This document shows, one piece after another, positions 53,313 through 63,300 of a stretch of 64,000 bases of DNA (positions are counted from its first letter, which is position 1; every line of letters starts with the position of its first letter). The DNA comes from Nitrobacter winogradskyi (GTDB taxonomy: Bacteria > Pseudomonadota > Alphaproteobacteria > Rhizobiales > Xanthobacteraceae), in contig NZ_BJNF01000029.1 in NCBI RefSeq assembly GCF_006539545.1, positions 62,001 to 126,000 of the forward strand. The letters run 5' to 3'. The notes under the pieces were generated by a model, which searched no databases, was not told the origin of the DNA, and saw only the letters and a list, made by a program, of their open reading frames with translations. The position numbers were made by a program, and so were the translations under genes.

Positions 53313-56300
53313 GCAGCGTCCGTCTGATTGCTTTGGCCGAATCGCGCGAACAGTGCTGGCAGTACAAACAATGTCAGCAGAGTCGCGCTAATCAGCCCGC
53401 CGATCACGACCGTGGCGATCGGACGCTGGACCTCGGCGCCCGTGCCCGTTGCCAACGCCATCGGCACGAAGCCCAGCGATGCGACCAGTGCCGTCATGCT
53501 TACCGGACGCAAACGGGTTAAGGCACCCTCGCTTATCGCTTCAAGCTTCCCGTAGCCCCGTGCCATCAGTTGTTTGATGTAAGTAAGCATGACCAGACCG
53601 TTTAGAACGGCGATGCCGGATAAGGCGATAAAACCCACTGCCGCCGAGATCGAAAACGGCAAGCCGCGCAGCCAGAGCGCCAAAACGCCGCCTGTCAGCG
53701 CCAGCGGCACGGCGCTGAATACCAGCAACGCATCGCGCGCCGAGCCCAGGGCGCCCATGAGCAGAAGAAAAATCAGCACGAAGCATGCCGGCACCACCAG
53801 TAAGAGCCTCTGCCGCGCCGCGATCAGGTTTTCAAATTGTCCGCCCCAGGTCATCCAGTAGCCGGCCGGTAGCTTCACCTGCGCTTCAATTTTCGCCTGC
53901 GCCTCGTTTACGACAGAGGCGATATCCCGGTCGCGCATATTGGCGGTTACGACGATCCGTCGCTTGCCGTTCTCGCGGCTGATCATATTTGGACCTTCAC
54001 CCAGACTCAAGGCTGCCAGTTCACCGAGTGGTACTGTTGAGGCAGCATTCCCGGCGCCGGGCAGCGCAACCGGCAGAGCGCGGATCGCGTCTAAGTCATT
54101 GCGTTTGGACTCCGCCAAGCGCACCACTATTTCAAAGTAGCGGTCTCCGTGGAATACCACGCCGGCATCCCGGCCGCCTATCGCCGTGCCGATGACATCC
54201 TGCACGGCCGCCAGGTTCAAGCCGCGGCGAGCGATAGCTGCCTTATCCACGCTGATCTCGAGAACCGAAAGGCCGCCCGCCTGCTCGACTTTGACGTCAG
54301 CTGCCCCTTTCGTGCTGCGCAGGATCTCCGCGACCTGGTTGGCCGCGCGCAACAACGGCTCGAACTCTTCGCCGAAAACTTTAACGGCTATATCGCCTCT
54401 GACGCCGGCCAGCAGCTCGTTGAAGCGCATCTGGATCGGCTGGGTGAATTCATAATTGTTGCCGGGCAGTTCACGCGCTTTGGCTTCGATTTGCTCGAGC
54501 AGCTCGGCCTTGGACAAGTTCGCGTCGGGCCACTGCGAGCGCGGCTTGAGAATGACGAACGTATCGGATTGGTTGGGGGGCATCGGGTCGGACGCAATTT
54601 CGGCCGTGCCGGTCTTCGAGAACACCAGGGCCACCTCGGGCAGGACGCCGATCTTCCGCTCAAGTTCGAGCTGCATCGCCTGCGCCTGCCCAAGGCTTGC
54701 GCTGGGAATGCGAATGGCCGTCAGGAGGACGTTTTTTTCGTCCAGCGTGGGGATGAACTCCTGGCCCAAGCGCAAAAACAGAAAGATGGCGGCGACAGAC
54801 AAGGCGAGCGCGCCGGCAAGCGATGGGAGGGGTCGCCTAAGGACGCTGGCCAGTGCGGGCCGGTAGACGGCCTTTAATCGCCGCATAGCGACGTTGTCGC
54901 CTTCGCTCACGCGTCCTGTAATGCATATCGCAAGCAAAGCCGGGACGAAGGTCAGCGAGAGCACGAAAGCCGCCATAAGCGCCAGAATGACGGTCAGCGC
55001 CATCGGCTCGAACATCTTGGCCTCCATCCCGCTGAAGGTCAGGAGCGGCACGTAAACCAAGATGATGATGGCCTGGCCGTAGACGCTGGGCCCGATCATC
55101 TCCTCAGCGGCTTCCTGTACGGCTTGCAGCCGGTCCGCAATAGTAAGGCCTCGTCCGGCGGCATGCTGCTTTTCAGCCAAATGCCGTAAGGTGTTTTCCG
55201 TGATAATCACTGCACCATCAACGATAAGTCCGAAATCGAGCGCGCCGAGGCTCATCAGGTTGGCGCTCACGCGTGCCTGGAGCATACCCGCCGCGGTCAT
55301 CAGCATTGTCAGCGGGATCACCAGCGCCGTGATGAAAGCCGCGCGGAAATTGCCGAGCATGGCAAACAGCACCATGATCACCAGCAGGGCGCCTTCTCCG
55401 AGGTTAGTGGCGACGGTTTCTACCGTCTCCTCAACCAGCTGGGTCCGATCGAGGACGGTCTGTATCTGAATGCCGGGCGGCAAAGTCCGACGAACCAAGT
55501 TCATCCGGGCATCGACTGCCTTGGCAACGATGCGGCTGTTGCTGCCGATCAGCATCAATGCCGTGCCGACCACTACTTCACGGCCGTTTTCGCTGGCGCT
55601 GCCGGTCCTGATCTCCCCTCCGACTGCTACTTGCGCGACGTCGCGGATATAAATCGGCACGCCTCCACGCGTGCTGACCACCACTGCGCCGATATCAGAA
55701 AGGCTTTCGAGCCGGCCGCCTGTCCGGACCACAATGCCCTCGCCGTTCCGCTCAATCACGCTGGCGCCACGGCTGGCATTGTTGGCCTCGAGCGCCTTGC
55801 CCACTTCGGCGAAGGACAGCCCGAAAGCGATGAGTTTCATTGGGTCGGGCTGGACTTGATACTGCTTGACATATCCTCCAATGGAATCGACGCCGGCGAC
55901 GCCCGGCACGCTCTTGATCTGCGGCTTTACGATCCAATCCTGGACCGTGCGCAAGTAGGCGGAGCGCTCTAGCTCGCTTGTGAGTTGGGCGCCTTCCGGC
56001 GTGAAATAGGGGCTTTCTTTCAGCGCCTCGGCTGTGAACATTACGGACCACATGTAGATTTCGCCGAGGCCTGTGGCTACTGGCCCCATTTTGGGATCGA
56101 CGCCAGGCGGCAGCCGAGGCCGTAGCTCGAGCAGCCTTTCATTCACCTGCTGGCGCGCGAAGTAGATATCGGTTTTTTCCGAGAAAACCGCAGTAACCTG
56201 GGAAAAGCCATTGCGCGAGATCGAGCGGGTGTTCTCAAGGCCTGGAATCCCGGCAAGAGCGGTTTCGATCCGGAAGGTCACCTGCTTTTCTATTTCCGCC

Positions 56301-56485
56301 GGCGACAACGCCAGGGCCGTCGTATTGACCTGCACCTGGTTATTGGTGATGTCCGGCACGGCATCGATCGGCAGGCTCGCCATCGACCAGACACCCAGCG
56401 CGATGATGGCAAAGCCCGCCAAAACGACCAGCCAACGCTTCCGGATGGAGAAGGCGAGAACGCGGCTAATCACGTTCGCTCTCAA
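53276..56485 (-). CDS. czcA: CzcA-type RND divalent-metal efflux pump
   Basis: 1069 residues, full length. Begins VISRVLAFSIRKRWLVVLAG; DAVPDITNNQVQVNTTALAL follows, typical of the divalent heavy-metal RND group. TM4 shows LDFGLIVDGAVIITENTLRH: the DFGxxxDGxxxxxEN pattern of CzcA (Zn/Co/Cd), unlike CusA. QEFIPTLDEKNVLLTAIRIP is in the periplasmic domain. It exports Zn, Cd or Co with CzcB. The ATG overlaps the czcB stop by four bases. No outer-membrane factor is encoded in this operon. Intact. Confidence 0.92.
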   Translation of the reverse strand: MRANVISRVLAFSIRKRWLVVLAGFAIIALGVWSMASLPIDAVPDITNNQVQVNTTALALSPAEIEKQVTFRIETALAGIPGLENTRSISRNGFSQVTAVFSEKTDIYFARQQVNERLLELRPRLPPGVDPKMGPVATGLGEIYMWSVMFTAEALKESPYFTPEGAQLTSELERSAYLRTVQDWIVKPQIKSVPGVAGVDSIGGYVKQYQVQPDPMKLIAFGLSFAEVGKALEANNASRGASVIERNGEGIVVRTGGRLESLSDIGAVVVSTRGGVPIYIRDVAQVAVGGEIRTGSASENGREVVVGTALMLIGSNSRIVAKAVDARMNLVRRTLPPGIQIQTVLDRTQLVEETVETVATNLGEGALLVIMVLFAMLGNFRAAFITALVIPLTMLMTAAGMLQARVSANLMSLGALDFGLIVDGAVIITENTLRHLAEKQHAAGRGLTIADRLQAVQEAAEEMIGPSVYGQAIIILVYVPLLTFSGMEAKMFEPMALTVILALMAAFVLSLTFVPALLAICITGRVSEGDNVAMRRLKAVYRPALASVLRRPLPSLAGALALSVAAIFLFLRLGQEFIPTLDEKNVLLTAIRIPSASLGQAQAMQLELERKIGVLPEVALVFSKTGTAEIASDPMPPNQSDTFVILKPRSQWPDANLSKAELLEQIEAKARELPGNNYEFTQPIQMRFNELLAGVRGDIAVKVFGEEFEPLLRAANQVAEILRSTKGAADVKVEQAGGLSVLEISVDKAAIARRGLNLAAVQDVIGTAIGGRDAGVVFHGDRYFEIVVRLAESKRNDLDAIRALPVALPGAGNAASTVPLGELAALSLGEGPNMISRENGKRRIVVTANMRDRDIASVVNEAQAKIEAQVKLPAGYWMTWGGQFENLIAARQRLLLVVPACFVLIFLLLMGALGSARDALLVFSAVPLALTGGVLALWLRGLPFSISAAVGFIALSGIAVLNGLVMLTYIKQLMARGYGKLEAISEGALTRLRPVSMTALVASLGFVPMALATGTGAEVQRPIATVVIGGLISATLLTLFVLPALFARFGQSNQTDAAQDETTLRHAAE

Positions 56486-57636
56486 TCGTCATGGTCGATC
56501 TCGGCTTTGCCGAGCTCGGACTTGAGCGTGAACGTGTTGAAGGTTGCGACCCGTTCCCCCGCGGTCAGGCCCGAAAAGATTTCCGCCATCCGCCCATCGC
56601 GGCGGCCGACGCTGACCTTGCGTGCTTCAAAGCCTTCCTTGTTGCGCACGAACACCACGGGCTCGCCTTTGATTGATTGCAATGCTGTGACCGGTACGAC
56701 CAAGTCGGCCCGCTGCTGATCGATCGGAATATCTGCCGTGACGAAGGCACCAGGCCGCCACCTACCGGCGGCGTTGTCGACCGAGGCAATGACTCGGGCC
56801 GCTCGCGTGTCTTTGTCCAGCAATGGACTGATAAACATGATGGTGGCCGGCGCGGGTTCAGCACCCGTGCCGGCGCTGATCGTGATCTGCTGGCCTTCTT
56901 GGATGTTGGCTAGTTGGCTCGTTGGGATGGCTAGATCCGCCCACATCACGCCGAGGTCTGCGATGACATACAGCTCGCTTTCCTGGCCTTCGCGGCCGAC
57001 CAGCGAGCCAATCTCCACGCGGCGTTCCGCGATGCGGCCACTGATAGGCGCGCGCAGCTCCTGCAAGCGGAGGGTTTCGACAGGCTGTTGAGGCAGGGCC
57101 TCGATTTGCTCAGCATTGAGGTTCAGGGCGAACAGCTTTTGGCGGGCTGTTTCAAACTTGACGCGCGCATCCTCAAAGGTGGTACGCTCCCGCAGATAAT
57201 TGTTTTCGCTAAGCACCTTGCCCTCGAATAGCTTGGTGGCGCGGTTGAACAGGGTTTGCTGCAGGTCGAAGACCAGGCGCGCCGCCAAATATTCACTATT
57301 TGCATCGGCGACCTCGCGGCTCTCAATCACCGCCACGACCTCGCCCGCTTCCACGCTGTCGCCCAAGCGCTTGCGTAGCTCCCGGACCGTGCCGAGCAAC
57401 TTCACGGCTACGCGGGCGATGCGATCGCCGCTCGGGATGATCGAACCCGGCACCTTGATGCGCTTGCTCAGATCGCCAGGATGCGCGTCGTGGACCCCAA
57501 AGCGGCCGGCCTCGACCTGTTCGTCTGAGAGCTTGACCGTGGCGTTTGCTGAGTCCGCGTCTTTCTCTTCATGCGCGACGGCAGAGAAGCACAGCCCGAG
57601 CGTCAGCACGACAACGACTGGAAACAGCCGGATCAT
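56482..57636 (-). CDS. czcB: CzcB-type periplasmic adaptor
   Basis: 384 residues. Signal peptide (FPVVVVLTLGLCFSAVAHEE), then the membrane-fusion fold: ARVAVKLLGTVRELRKRLGD and SVEAGEVVAVIESREVADAN (lipoyl half), a helical hairpin (~115-190), LRAPISGRIAERRVEIG, a beta-barrel (VMWADLAIPTSQLANIQEGQ) and a membrane-proximal domain. It lacks the long His-rich N-terminus of Cupriavidus CzcB. It connects CzcA to an outer-membrane channel. Lies between czcD and czcA, same strand. Confidence 0.9.
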   Translation of the reverse strand: MIRLFPVVVVLTLGLCFSAVAHEEKDADSANATVKLSDEQVEAGRFGVHDAHPGDLSKRIKVPGSIIPSGDRIARVAVKLLGTVRELRKRLGDSVEAGEVVAVIESREVADANSEYLAARLVFDLQQTLFNRATKLFEGKVLSENNYLRERTTFEDARVKFETARQKLFALNLNAEQIEALPQQPVETLRLQELRAPISGRIAERRVEIGSLVGREGQESELYVIADLGVMWADLAIPTSQLANIQEGQQITISAGTGAEPAPATIMFISPLLDKDTRAARVIASVDNAAGRWRPGAFVTADIPIDQQRADLVVPVTALQSIKGEPVVFVRNKEGFEARKVSVGRRDGRMAEIFSGLTAGERVATFNTFTLKSELGKAEIDHDD

Positions 57637-57681
57637 TGCAATGGTCCTTGGCGGCCCTCGGTCGGCCGTCGCTGCGGCGAC

Positions 57682-58425
57682 TTAGCCGCGCATTCCGATA
57701 TCTTTGAGCGCAATGCGCGGTTGGGCTGAATTTTGGCTGTACTCCGCCCGGGCTTGCCGCAGGATCTGCGCCGAAGACATCAGGAAGATACCCACCATGA
57801 AGCCGGCAACGGCGAGGTCAGGCCAGGGGCTTGCCGTACCCCAGACCGCAACGGCCGCCCCTATCACCACGACGTTGCCGATCGCGTCATTGCGCGAGCA
57901 CAGCCAGACCGAGCGCACGTTGGCGTCGCCGTCCTTGTAGCGCATCAGCAGCAACACAGATGAAAGGTTGGCGGCAAGTGCAAGGAAGCCGATTGCGCCC
58001 ATCAGGTCGGCCCGCGGAAGCCCCAGCATGAGCGTTTGATAGACGGTTGAGCCGAACACCCACAGCGACATGGCGCTCAGCGACATCCCCTTGAACAACG
58101 CAGCGACAGCGCGGGTTTTCAGGCTAGCGCCAATGACAGCCAGGCTGAGGCCATAGGTGACGGTATCGGCAAGGAAGTCGAGCGCGTCGGCTTGCAGAGC
58201 CTGCGAGCCGGCGACTTGGCCGGCGAACATCTCAGCCAGGAACATCAGGCCATTGATGCCGATCACGGTCCACAGCACCCGCTTGTAGCGCGGGTCTATG
58301 CCATCAAACAGCGGCAAGTCGCCTGAACAACAGCTTTCCGCGCACCCGGCAGCAGCGAGCGCGATGTGTTCTTTGAGGTGGTGGCTTGAGCCGCAACACT
58401 GATCGGACATCGGAGGCTTTCCCAT
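57682..58425 (-). CDS. CDF-like divalent metal exporter (CzcD type)
   Basis: 247 residues from 58425, or 242 from the ATG at 58410, which has a better ribosome site (GGGAAAG) and the usual MSDQCC start. An N-terminal Cys/His cluster (MSDQCCGSSHHLKEH; CAESCC) is followed by six membrane helices: LAEMFAGQVAGSQALQADAL and DFLADTVTYGLSLAV carry the acidic site, later SVWLCSRNDAIGNVVVIGA. There is no large C-terminal cytoplasmic domain. It would export Zn/Cd/Co from the cytoplasm and is transcribed from the MerR-type promoter. czcB starts 45 nt beyond. Confidence 0.85.
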   Translation of the reverse strand: MGKPPMSDQCCGSSHHLKEHIALAAAGCAESCCSGDLPLFDGIDPRYKRVLWTVIGINGLMFLAEMFAGQVAGSQALQADALDFLADTVTYGLSLAVIGASLKTRAVAALFKGMSLSAMSLWVFGSTVYQTLMLGLPRADLMGAIGFLALAANLSSVLLLMRYKDGDANVRSVWLCSRNDAIGNVVVIGAAVAVWGTASPWPDLAVAGFMVGIFLMSSAQILRQARAEYSQNSAQPRIALKDIGMRG

Positions 58426-58436
58426 TTTCTCGAAAG

Positions 58437-58467
58437 AGGCTACAACCTCTAGCGACTAGAGGTTCAA
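58437..58467 (-). promoter_or_regulatory. MerR/CadR-type promoter and operator of czcD-czcB-czcA
   Basis: Minus strand: -35 TTGAAC (58467-58462), 19-nt spacer, -10 TAGCCT (58442-58437). The spacer holds the perfect dyad ACCTCTAGCGACTAGAGGT (58445-58463; 8-bp arms). An over-long spacer with a central dyad is the hallmark of MerR-family activation by DNA distortion. Confidence 0.85.
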
Positions 58468-58474
58468 GCGAAAA

Positions 58475-58888
58475 ATGGATGTATCGATAGGAGAACTGTC
58501 GCGGCAAACCGGCGTGAAGGTGCCAACCATCCGCTATTACGAGCAGGTAGGTCTACTTCCAGCTCCTGTCCGCACTGAAGGCAAGCAGCGACGCTATGGT
58601 CCTGGCGACATTATGCGGCTCAATTTTATCAAACATGGCCGCGAGCTGGGTTTCGAAGTCAATGATATTCGGGAGCTTCTTGCCTTGAGCGCCCAGCCTG
58701 AACGCCCTTGCGAGAACGCCGACAGGATTACCCGACGCCATCTGACCGCGGTCGATCAACGAATTGCGCAGCTGGCCGCGCTGCAGGCTGAACTGACGCG
58801 CATGCTTGGCTCTTGTAGCGGCGGCTGCGTGGCAGATTGCCAGATCCTTGAAAGCCTGAGCACGCCAACCGGCGAGAAGGTTCCATAA
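58475..58888 (+). CDS. cadR: CadR/PbrR-type MerR-family metal regulator
   Basis: 137 residues. N-terminal helix-turn-helix (VSIGELSRQTGVKVPTIRYY, then EQVGLLPAP), second DNA-binding helix (RRYGPGDIMRLNFIKHGREL), dimerisation helix, and metal-site cysteines C79 (ERPCENAD), C114, C118 and C122 (CSGGCVADC), fitting the Cd/Pb/Zn-sensing branch. It would activate the divergent czcD-czcB-czcA genes through the dyad between -35 and -10. The ATG is 12 nt from the dyad. Intact. Confidence 0.9.
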   Translation: MDVSIGELSRQTGVKVPTIRYYEQVGLLPAPVRTEGKQRRYGPGDIMRLNFIKHGRELGFEVNDIRELLALSAQPERPCENADRITRRHLTAVDQRIAQLAALQAELTRMLGSCSGGCVADCQILESLSTPTGEKVP

Positions 58889-59500
58889 GATACATTATGC
58901 GAATTTAAATTCTTCAATTTGTACAATATGTTGTGGCGTTCGGCCTATTTCGAGTCTGCTTCAGTCTATTTTGAGTCCCGCGTTTAGATTTTGAGTCCCG
59001 CAGGCCCCACTTGTGAGGCACTTAGGGTCCAGTCTGGCGGTTTGTATTTGTCCAATGACGGGCACGCGTCTCCGATAGCAACAAGGCTGGCATTTTCGCA
59101 AGATGGCTGCAATTCAGTCCTGAATCGCGCCGCCTCAGAGGATGACGATTTCGAAGAACGGCACGACGGTGAAAAACCGGTGCAAGACGCCGATACCGAC
59201 TAGACTTTTGTTCCCCTTACGTTTCGTATGGTCGCTCGGGTATATTGAAACCGCAGATTGATTTTGCTTTTGTGATTGCGAGCGCGCCGCTCGATTTCGC
59301 GACGGCAGACCTCTTCGACGTCTCCCGAGAATTATCAAATCGCCGCGCGGGTTCCTGATGTGATCAGATCGCCATGCGGAGAGAGTGAAAAGACAGAACG
59401 AACGTATCGTGAATCAATCACGGACGAGCATTCACGCTATGAAGTTCATGCGGTTCTGCGCAGCCCATTCGGCAAAGAATCAAGGCAGTGATGGTGAGAA
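58889..59500. other. Intergenic with a short direct repeat
   Basis: About 610 bases without a supported gene. ATTTTGAGTCCCGC occurs twice (58968-58981 and 58988-59001), 20 nt apart, with a related TTTCGAGTCTGC just before; this looks like the multiple repeats at some insertion-sequence ends. A 70-codon ORF at 58991 has no recognisable features. This marks the boundary between the metal genes and the caspase-helicase locus. Confidence 0.5.
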
Positions 59501-60097
59501 ATGCCGGACCTAAAGAACATCGAGTCGATCTATCTGGTTCTCGGTTTCGTCGTGCCGGGGATGATCGTCGCCTATGTCCGCGCCCAATTCTTGACCGGCC
59601 GCATCCGAACGTTGAGCGAGAACGTTCTCGCCTACATAGTGCTGACGGTCCTCTATTACGGCGTCGCCGCCCCGTTCGTGGAGTTTGTCCTCACATTCCG
59701 CGAGCCCGGCCGCCCGAAGATCTTCGCATGGCTCGGACTGATCATCGTCCTGCCGGCGTTCGTCGGTCTGGTTCTTGGAATTCTCGGACAGAACGAGTTC
59801 TTCCGAAGATTCCTGCAGTTGTGCAGGACCAACCCCATTCACGCCACGCCATCCGCCTGGGACTACACGTTCGCCAAGATCCGAGGCGACCAATTCATCA
59901 TGGTCATTCTTTCGGACGGCGCGACCGTCTCCGGCATCTTCGGCAGTCAGTCGTTTGCATCTTCGGACCCGGCTGAACGCGATCTGCTCATCCAGGAGGT
60001 CTACGACGAGGAATGCGGCTCCTGGACGAAGCGTACCGAACAAACCGCCATCCTCATTCCCGCGAAAGAGATCAAGCACGTCCAGATCTGGACATAA
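59501..60097 (+). CDS. DUF6338-family membrane protein
   Basis: 198 residues. The N-terminal half has about three membrane helices (ESIYLVLGFVVPGMIVAYVR; VLAYIVLTVLYYGVAAPFVE; LGLIIVLPAFVGLVLGIL). The cytoplasmic C-terminal half includes AWDYTFAKIRGDQFIMVILS, DGATVSGIFGSQSFASSDP and QTAILIPAKEIKHVQIW, an SH3-like barrel pattern. This is DUF6338, whose function is unknown. It is 12 nt upstream of the small proline-rich gene and heads the caspase-helicase locus, so it may be a membrane component of that system (inference). Start at 59501 has only a weak ribosome site. Confidence 0.75.
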   Translation: MPDLKNIESIYLVLGFVVPGMIVAYVRAQFLTGRIRTLSENVLAYIVLTVLYYGVAAPFVEFVLTFREPGRPKIFAWLGLIIVLPAFVGLVLGILGQNEFFRRFLQLCRTNPIHATPSAWDYTFAKIRGDQFIMVILSDGATVSGIFGSQSFASSDPAERDLLIQEVYDEECGSWTKRTEQTAILIPAKEIKHVQIWT

Positions 60098-60109
60098 AAG
60101 GAGTCCGAC

Positions 60110-60292
60110 ATGACCCGCACCAACGATGGATACAAGCCGCCTACTCCTCCCAACATCAGCAACAAGGGCTATCAGCCCTCGTCGATCCATCAGCCGCTCA
60201 AGCCGCAAGGCGGGCACCAGCCGACTGGCGGCTCAAGCCCCAAGGTGCCGACGACCGGAAGCGGCGTGAAGCCGCCGCCTTCGAAACCGTGA
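60110..60292 (+). CDS. Small proline-rich disordered protein
   Basis: 60 residues with an excellent AAGGAG before the ATG. Rich in Pro, Gly, Ser, Lys and Gln (PPTPPNISNKGYQPSS; GGHQPTGGSSPKVPT), ending KPPPSKP; no hydrophobic or catalytic element. Most likely intrinsically disordered. Its tight spacing to the DUF6338 gene and strong ribosome site argue that it is real. It could be a partner or adaptor of the neighbouring proteins; no family is recognised. Confidence 0.65.
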   Translation: MTRTNDGYKPPTPPNISNKGYQPSSIHQPLKPQGGHQPTGGSSPKVPTTGSGVKPPPSKP

Positions 60293-60390
60293 TCGGTCCA
60301 AGAATTCCCGCTGCCTATGAGTGATGGCGCAGCGGGCGCCAGTCCGAGGCCTCGCAGAAAGCTTGCTTATCGAATTTCAGGGACGAGAAC

Positions 60391-63300
60391 ATGTCTTTCC
60401 GAGGATTGTTCGTTGGCATCGACCGCTATGAATCGCCGACGATCAGCGATCTGAGTTGTGCGCGGCGCGATGCCACCACGCTGGACGCGCTGTTCGCCGA
60501 TACACTCGGCGGGGCGTCCCGGCTGTTGACGGAAGACCAAGCCACGCGAGCGAACATCGAAGCTGAGTTCGCTGCCTTGGCCGGCTGCGATCCCGAGGAC
60601 ACGGTGGTGATCGGCTTTTCCGGGCACGGTTCCGAAACCCACGAACTCATCCCGTTCGACGCCGACCCCGCGAACCTCGGCACGACGGCGATCCCGCTCG
60701 ATCTGCTTCAGGATTGTTTCACGCGGATTCCCGCAAAGCGGCTGGTGTTCTTTCTCGACTGCTGTTTTTCCGGCGGGTTGGGCTCGAAGGTGCTGCAGAC
60801 GGAGGTCAAGCCGCGTGATCTGAGGTCGGCCGAGGCGAAGTTGGAAAGCATTGCCGGCAACGGCCGGCTGATCTTCACGGCATCGCGCGCCGACCAACCG
60901 GCTTTCGAGAACACCAAGCAGGGACACGGCTTCCTCACATTGTATCTGATCGAGGCACTGAGGGGCGCCGAGGAAGTCGTCCAGGCGGCGCGTATTCCGA
61001 TATACCGCCTGCTCGAACACGTCTCCGCGCGCGTAGCGTCGGCGGCAGCGCAGTTCGGACTGCAGCAGCACCCGACGATGAAGGGCAACATCGATGGCGA
61101 TCTGCATTGGCCGGTCTTCATTGAAGGTCCCCGCTTCGCCGCTGCCTTTCCGGATCGCCGCAATGTGACGGTGACGAGCGAATTGGGAAGCCTGGCGGCC
61201 GCAGGTTTTCCCGAGCAACTGATCGCTTCCTGGGCGACCGCCATCCCGTCGCTCAATTCGCTGCAGGTTACGGCGATCAACGAGTATGGCATTCTGAAAG
61301 GCGATCATCTTGTCGTCTCCGCTCCCACGTCGAGCGGAAAGACCATGGTCGGCGAGCTTGCAGCACTCCGCACCGTGCTTGATCGCCGGCGCGCGATCTT
61401 CCTGTTGCCGCTGAAAGCTCTCGTTGCGGACAAGCGGAGACATTTCAACGCCGTCTACGGTCCATTCGGGATCCGGACCATCGAAGCGACAGGAGAGACG
61501 GACGACATTTCGCCAATCCTGCGGGGCAAATACGATATCGCTCTTCTGACCTACGAAAAATTTGCGGCGATTGCCCTCACCTTCCCGCACGTGCTCGCCG
61601 GCGCCGGCGTGATCGTCGTCGACGAAGCCCAGATGATCGCGGACAAGGGTCGAGGCGCCAACCTCGAATTTCTGCTGACCCTGATCCGAATGCGTCGGCG
61701 CGAAGGCATAGAGCCTCAGACGATCGCGCTGTCCGCCGTCATTGGCGACACCAATGGCCTCGAAAGCTGGCTCGGTGGCCGATTACTTAGGCAGACCGAA
61801 CGACCGGTTCCTCTCGACGAAGGCGTCCTGCGGGGAGACGGCACGTTCCGTTTTATCGATTCCACCAACGGTCAGGAGAAGATCGAGGGCCCGATCATTC
61901 GTCAGGAATACCGCAAAGGATCGAGCCAGGATTGGGTCGTACCGTTGGTTAGACATCTGGTCGGCCAAGGCCAGCAGGTCATCGTCTTCAGGGAAGTGAA
62001 GGGAGAAGCGCGAGGCACGGCGGGATATCTAGCCGAGTCAATCGGGCTTCCTCCTGCCCGCACCGCCATGGATCGGCTGCCGATTGCCGACGCGTCTTTG
62101 GCAAATCAGGATCTCCGCAAAGCCATGGCGGGAGGCGTGGCTTTTCACCACGCCGACCTCACGCCGGAGGAACGCCGGGTCGTCGAGGAGGAGTTTCGCC
62201 GTCCTAATTCAGGCCTCCGCGTGATCGCGGCGACAACGACGCTCGCGATGGGTGTGAACACGCCTGCCTCGTCCGTCGTGATCGTCGGACTTATGCACCC
62301 TGTTGACCAGCCATATTCGGTTGCCGAATACAAGAACCTCGTCGGACGTGCAGGTCGCCTGGGATTTTCGGAAAAAGGATCTTCCTACATTTTGGCCACG
62401 GACGGTCATGCCGAATACGGGTATTGGAGCAACTACGTCACCAAGACTCCGGAAGACCTCGCCTCCAGGTTTCTGGACGACACCACGGATGCGAGGTCCC
62501 TCATCGTGCGGGTCGTGACCTCCTTAAGCAGGCTGAATCCGAAAGGGGTCGGCAGCGAAGCCATCGTCGAGTTTCTGGAGGCCAGCTTCGGAGCATTCCA
62601 GGCCGCAAGGACGCGTTCCGGCTGGAATTGGGACAGGAACGATCTGCTCACGGCCCTTCAGGATCTTGAGCGCAATGGGCTGCTCTTGCAGGCAGAAGGC
62701 CTTTATACTCTCACGGATCTGGGTCGCTTGGCCGGCGAGAGCGCCACTGAAGTCACATCGATCGTCCGCCTGGTCGAATGTTTGCGGAAGATACCGGCCA
62801 ACCAATTGACCGATCCGAATCTCATCGCGGCGACTCAGATCACCTCCGAACTGGACGACTTGGGTTTTCCGATCAACAAGAAGTCGACTCAGAAAGAGCC
62901 CCAGGCCTGGATCGGCGAACTTCGGCCCCAAGTTTCCGGCGCGGTGCTCAATGCTTTCCAGAGAGAACTCATCGACAATCACACCGCAACAATCCGCGCG
63001 AAGAAATCCGTTTCGTGCCTGATGTTCGTCTCCGGCCGCCCTATGTCCAAGATCGAAAAGATTATCGGGCAATTCGGTGGTGCGTTCGGCGGCGCATCCG
63101 GACCGATCAGAAGCGTCGCAAATCGCACGTCGGACCTGGTGACGACCACCGCAAAGGTGGCGCAGATACTTCATCCGGATCTTGATCTGGGCGATCGGGT
63201 CGGCAAGCTGGTGCTGCGCCTGACCCACGGCATTCCGGGTGCCGCGACCGATCTCGCGCGGGAGTGCGGATCCGAACTTCTCCGCGGGGAATACTGCGCG

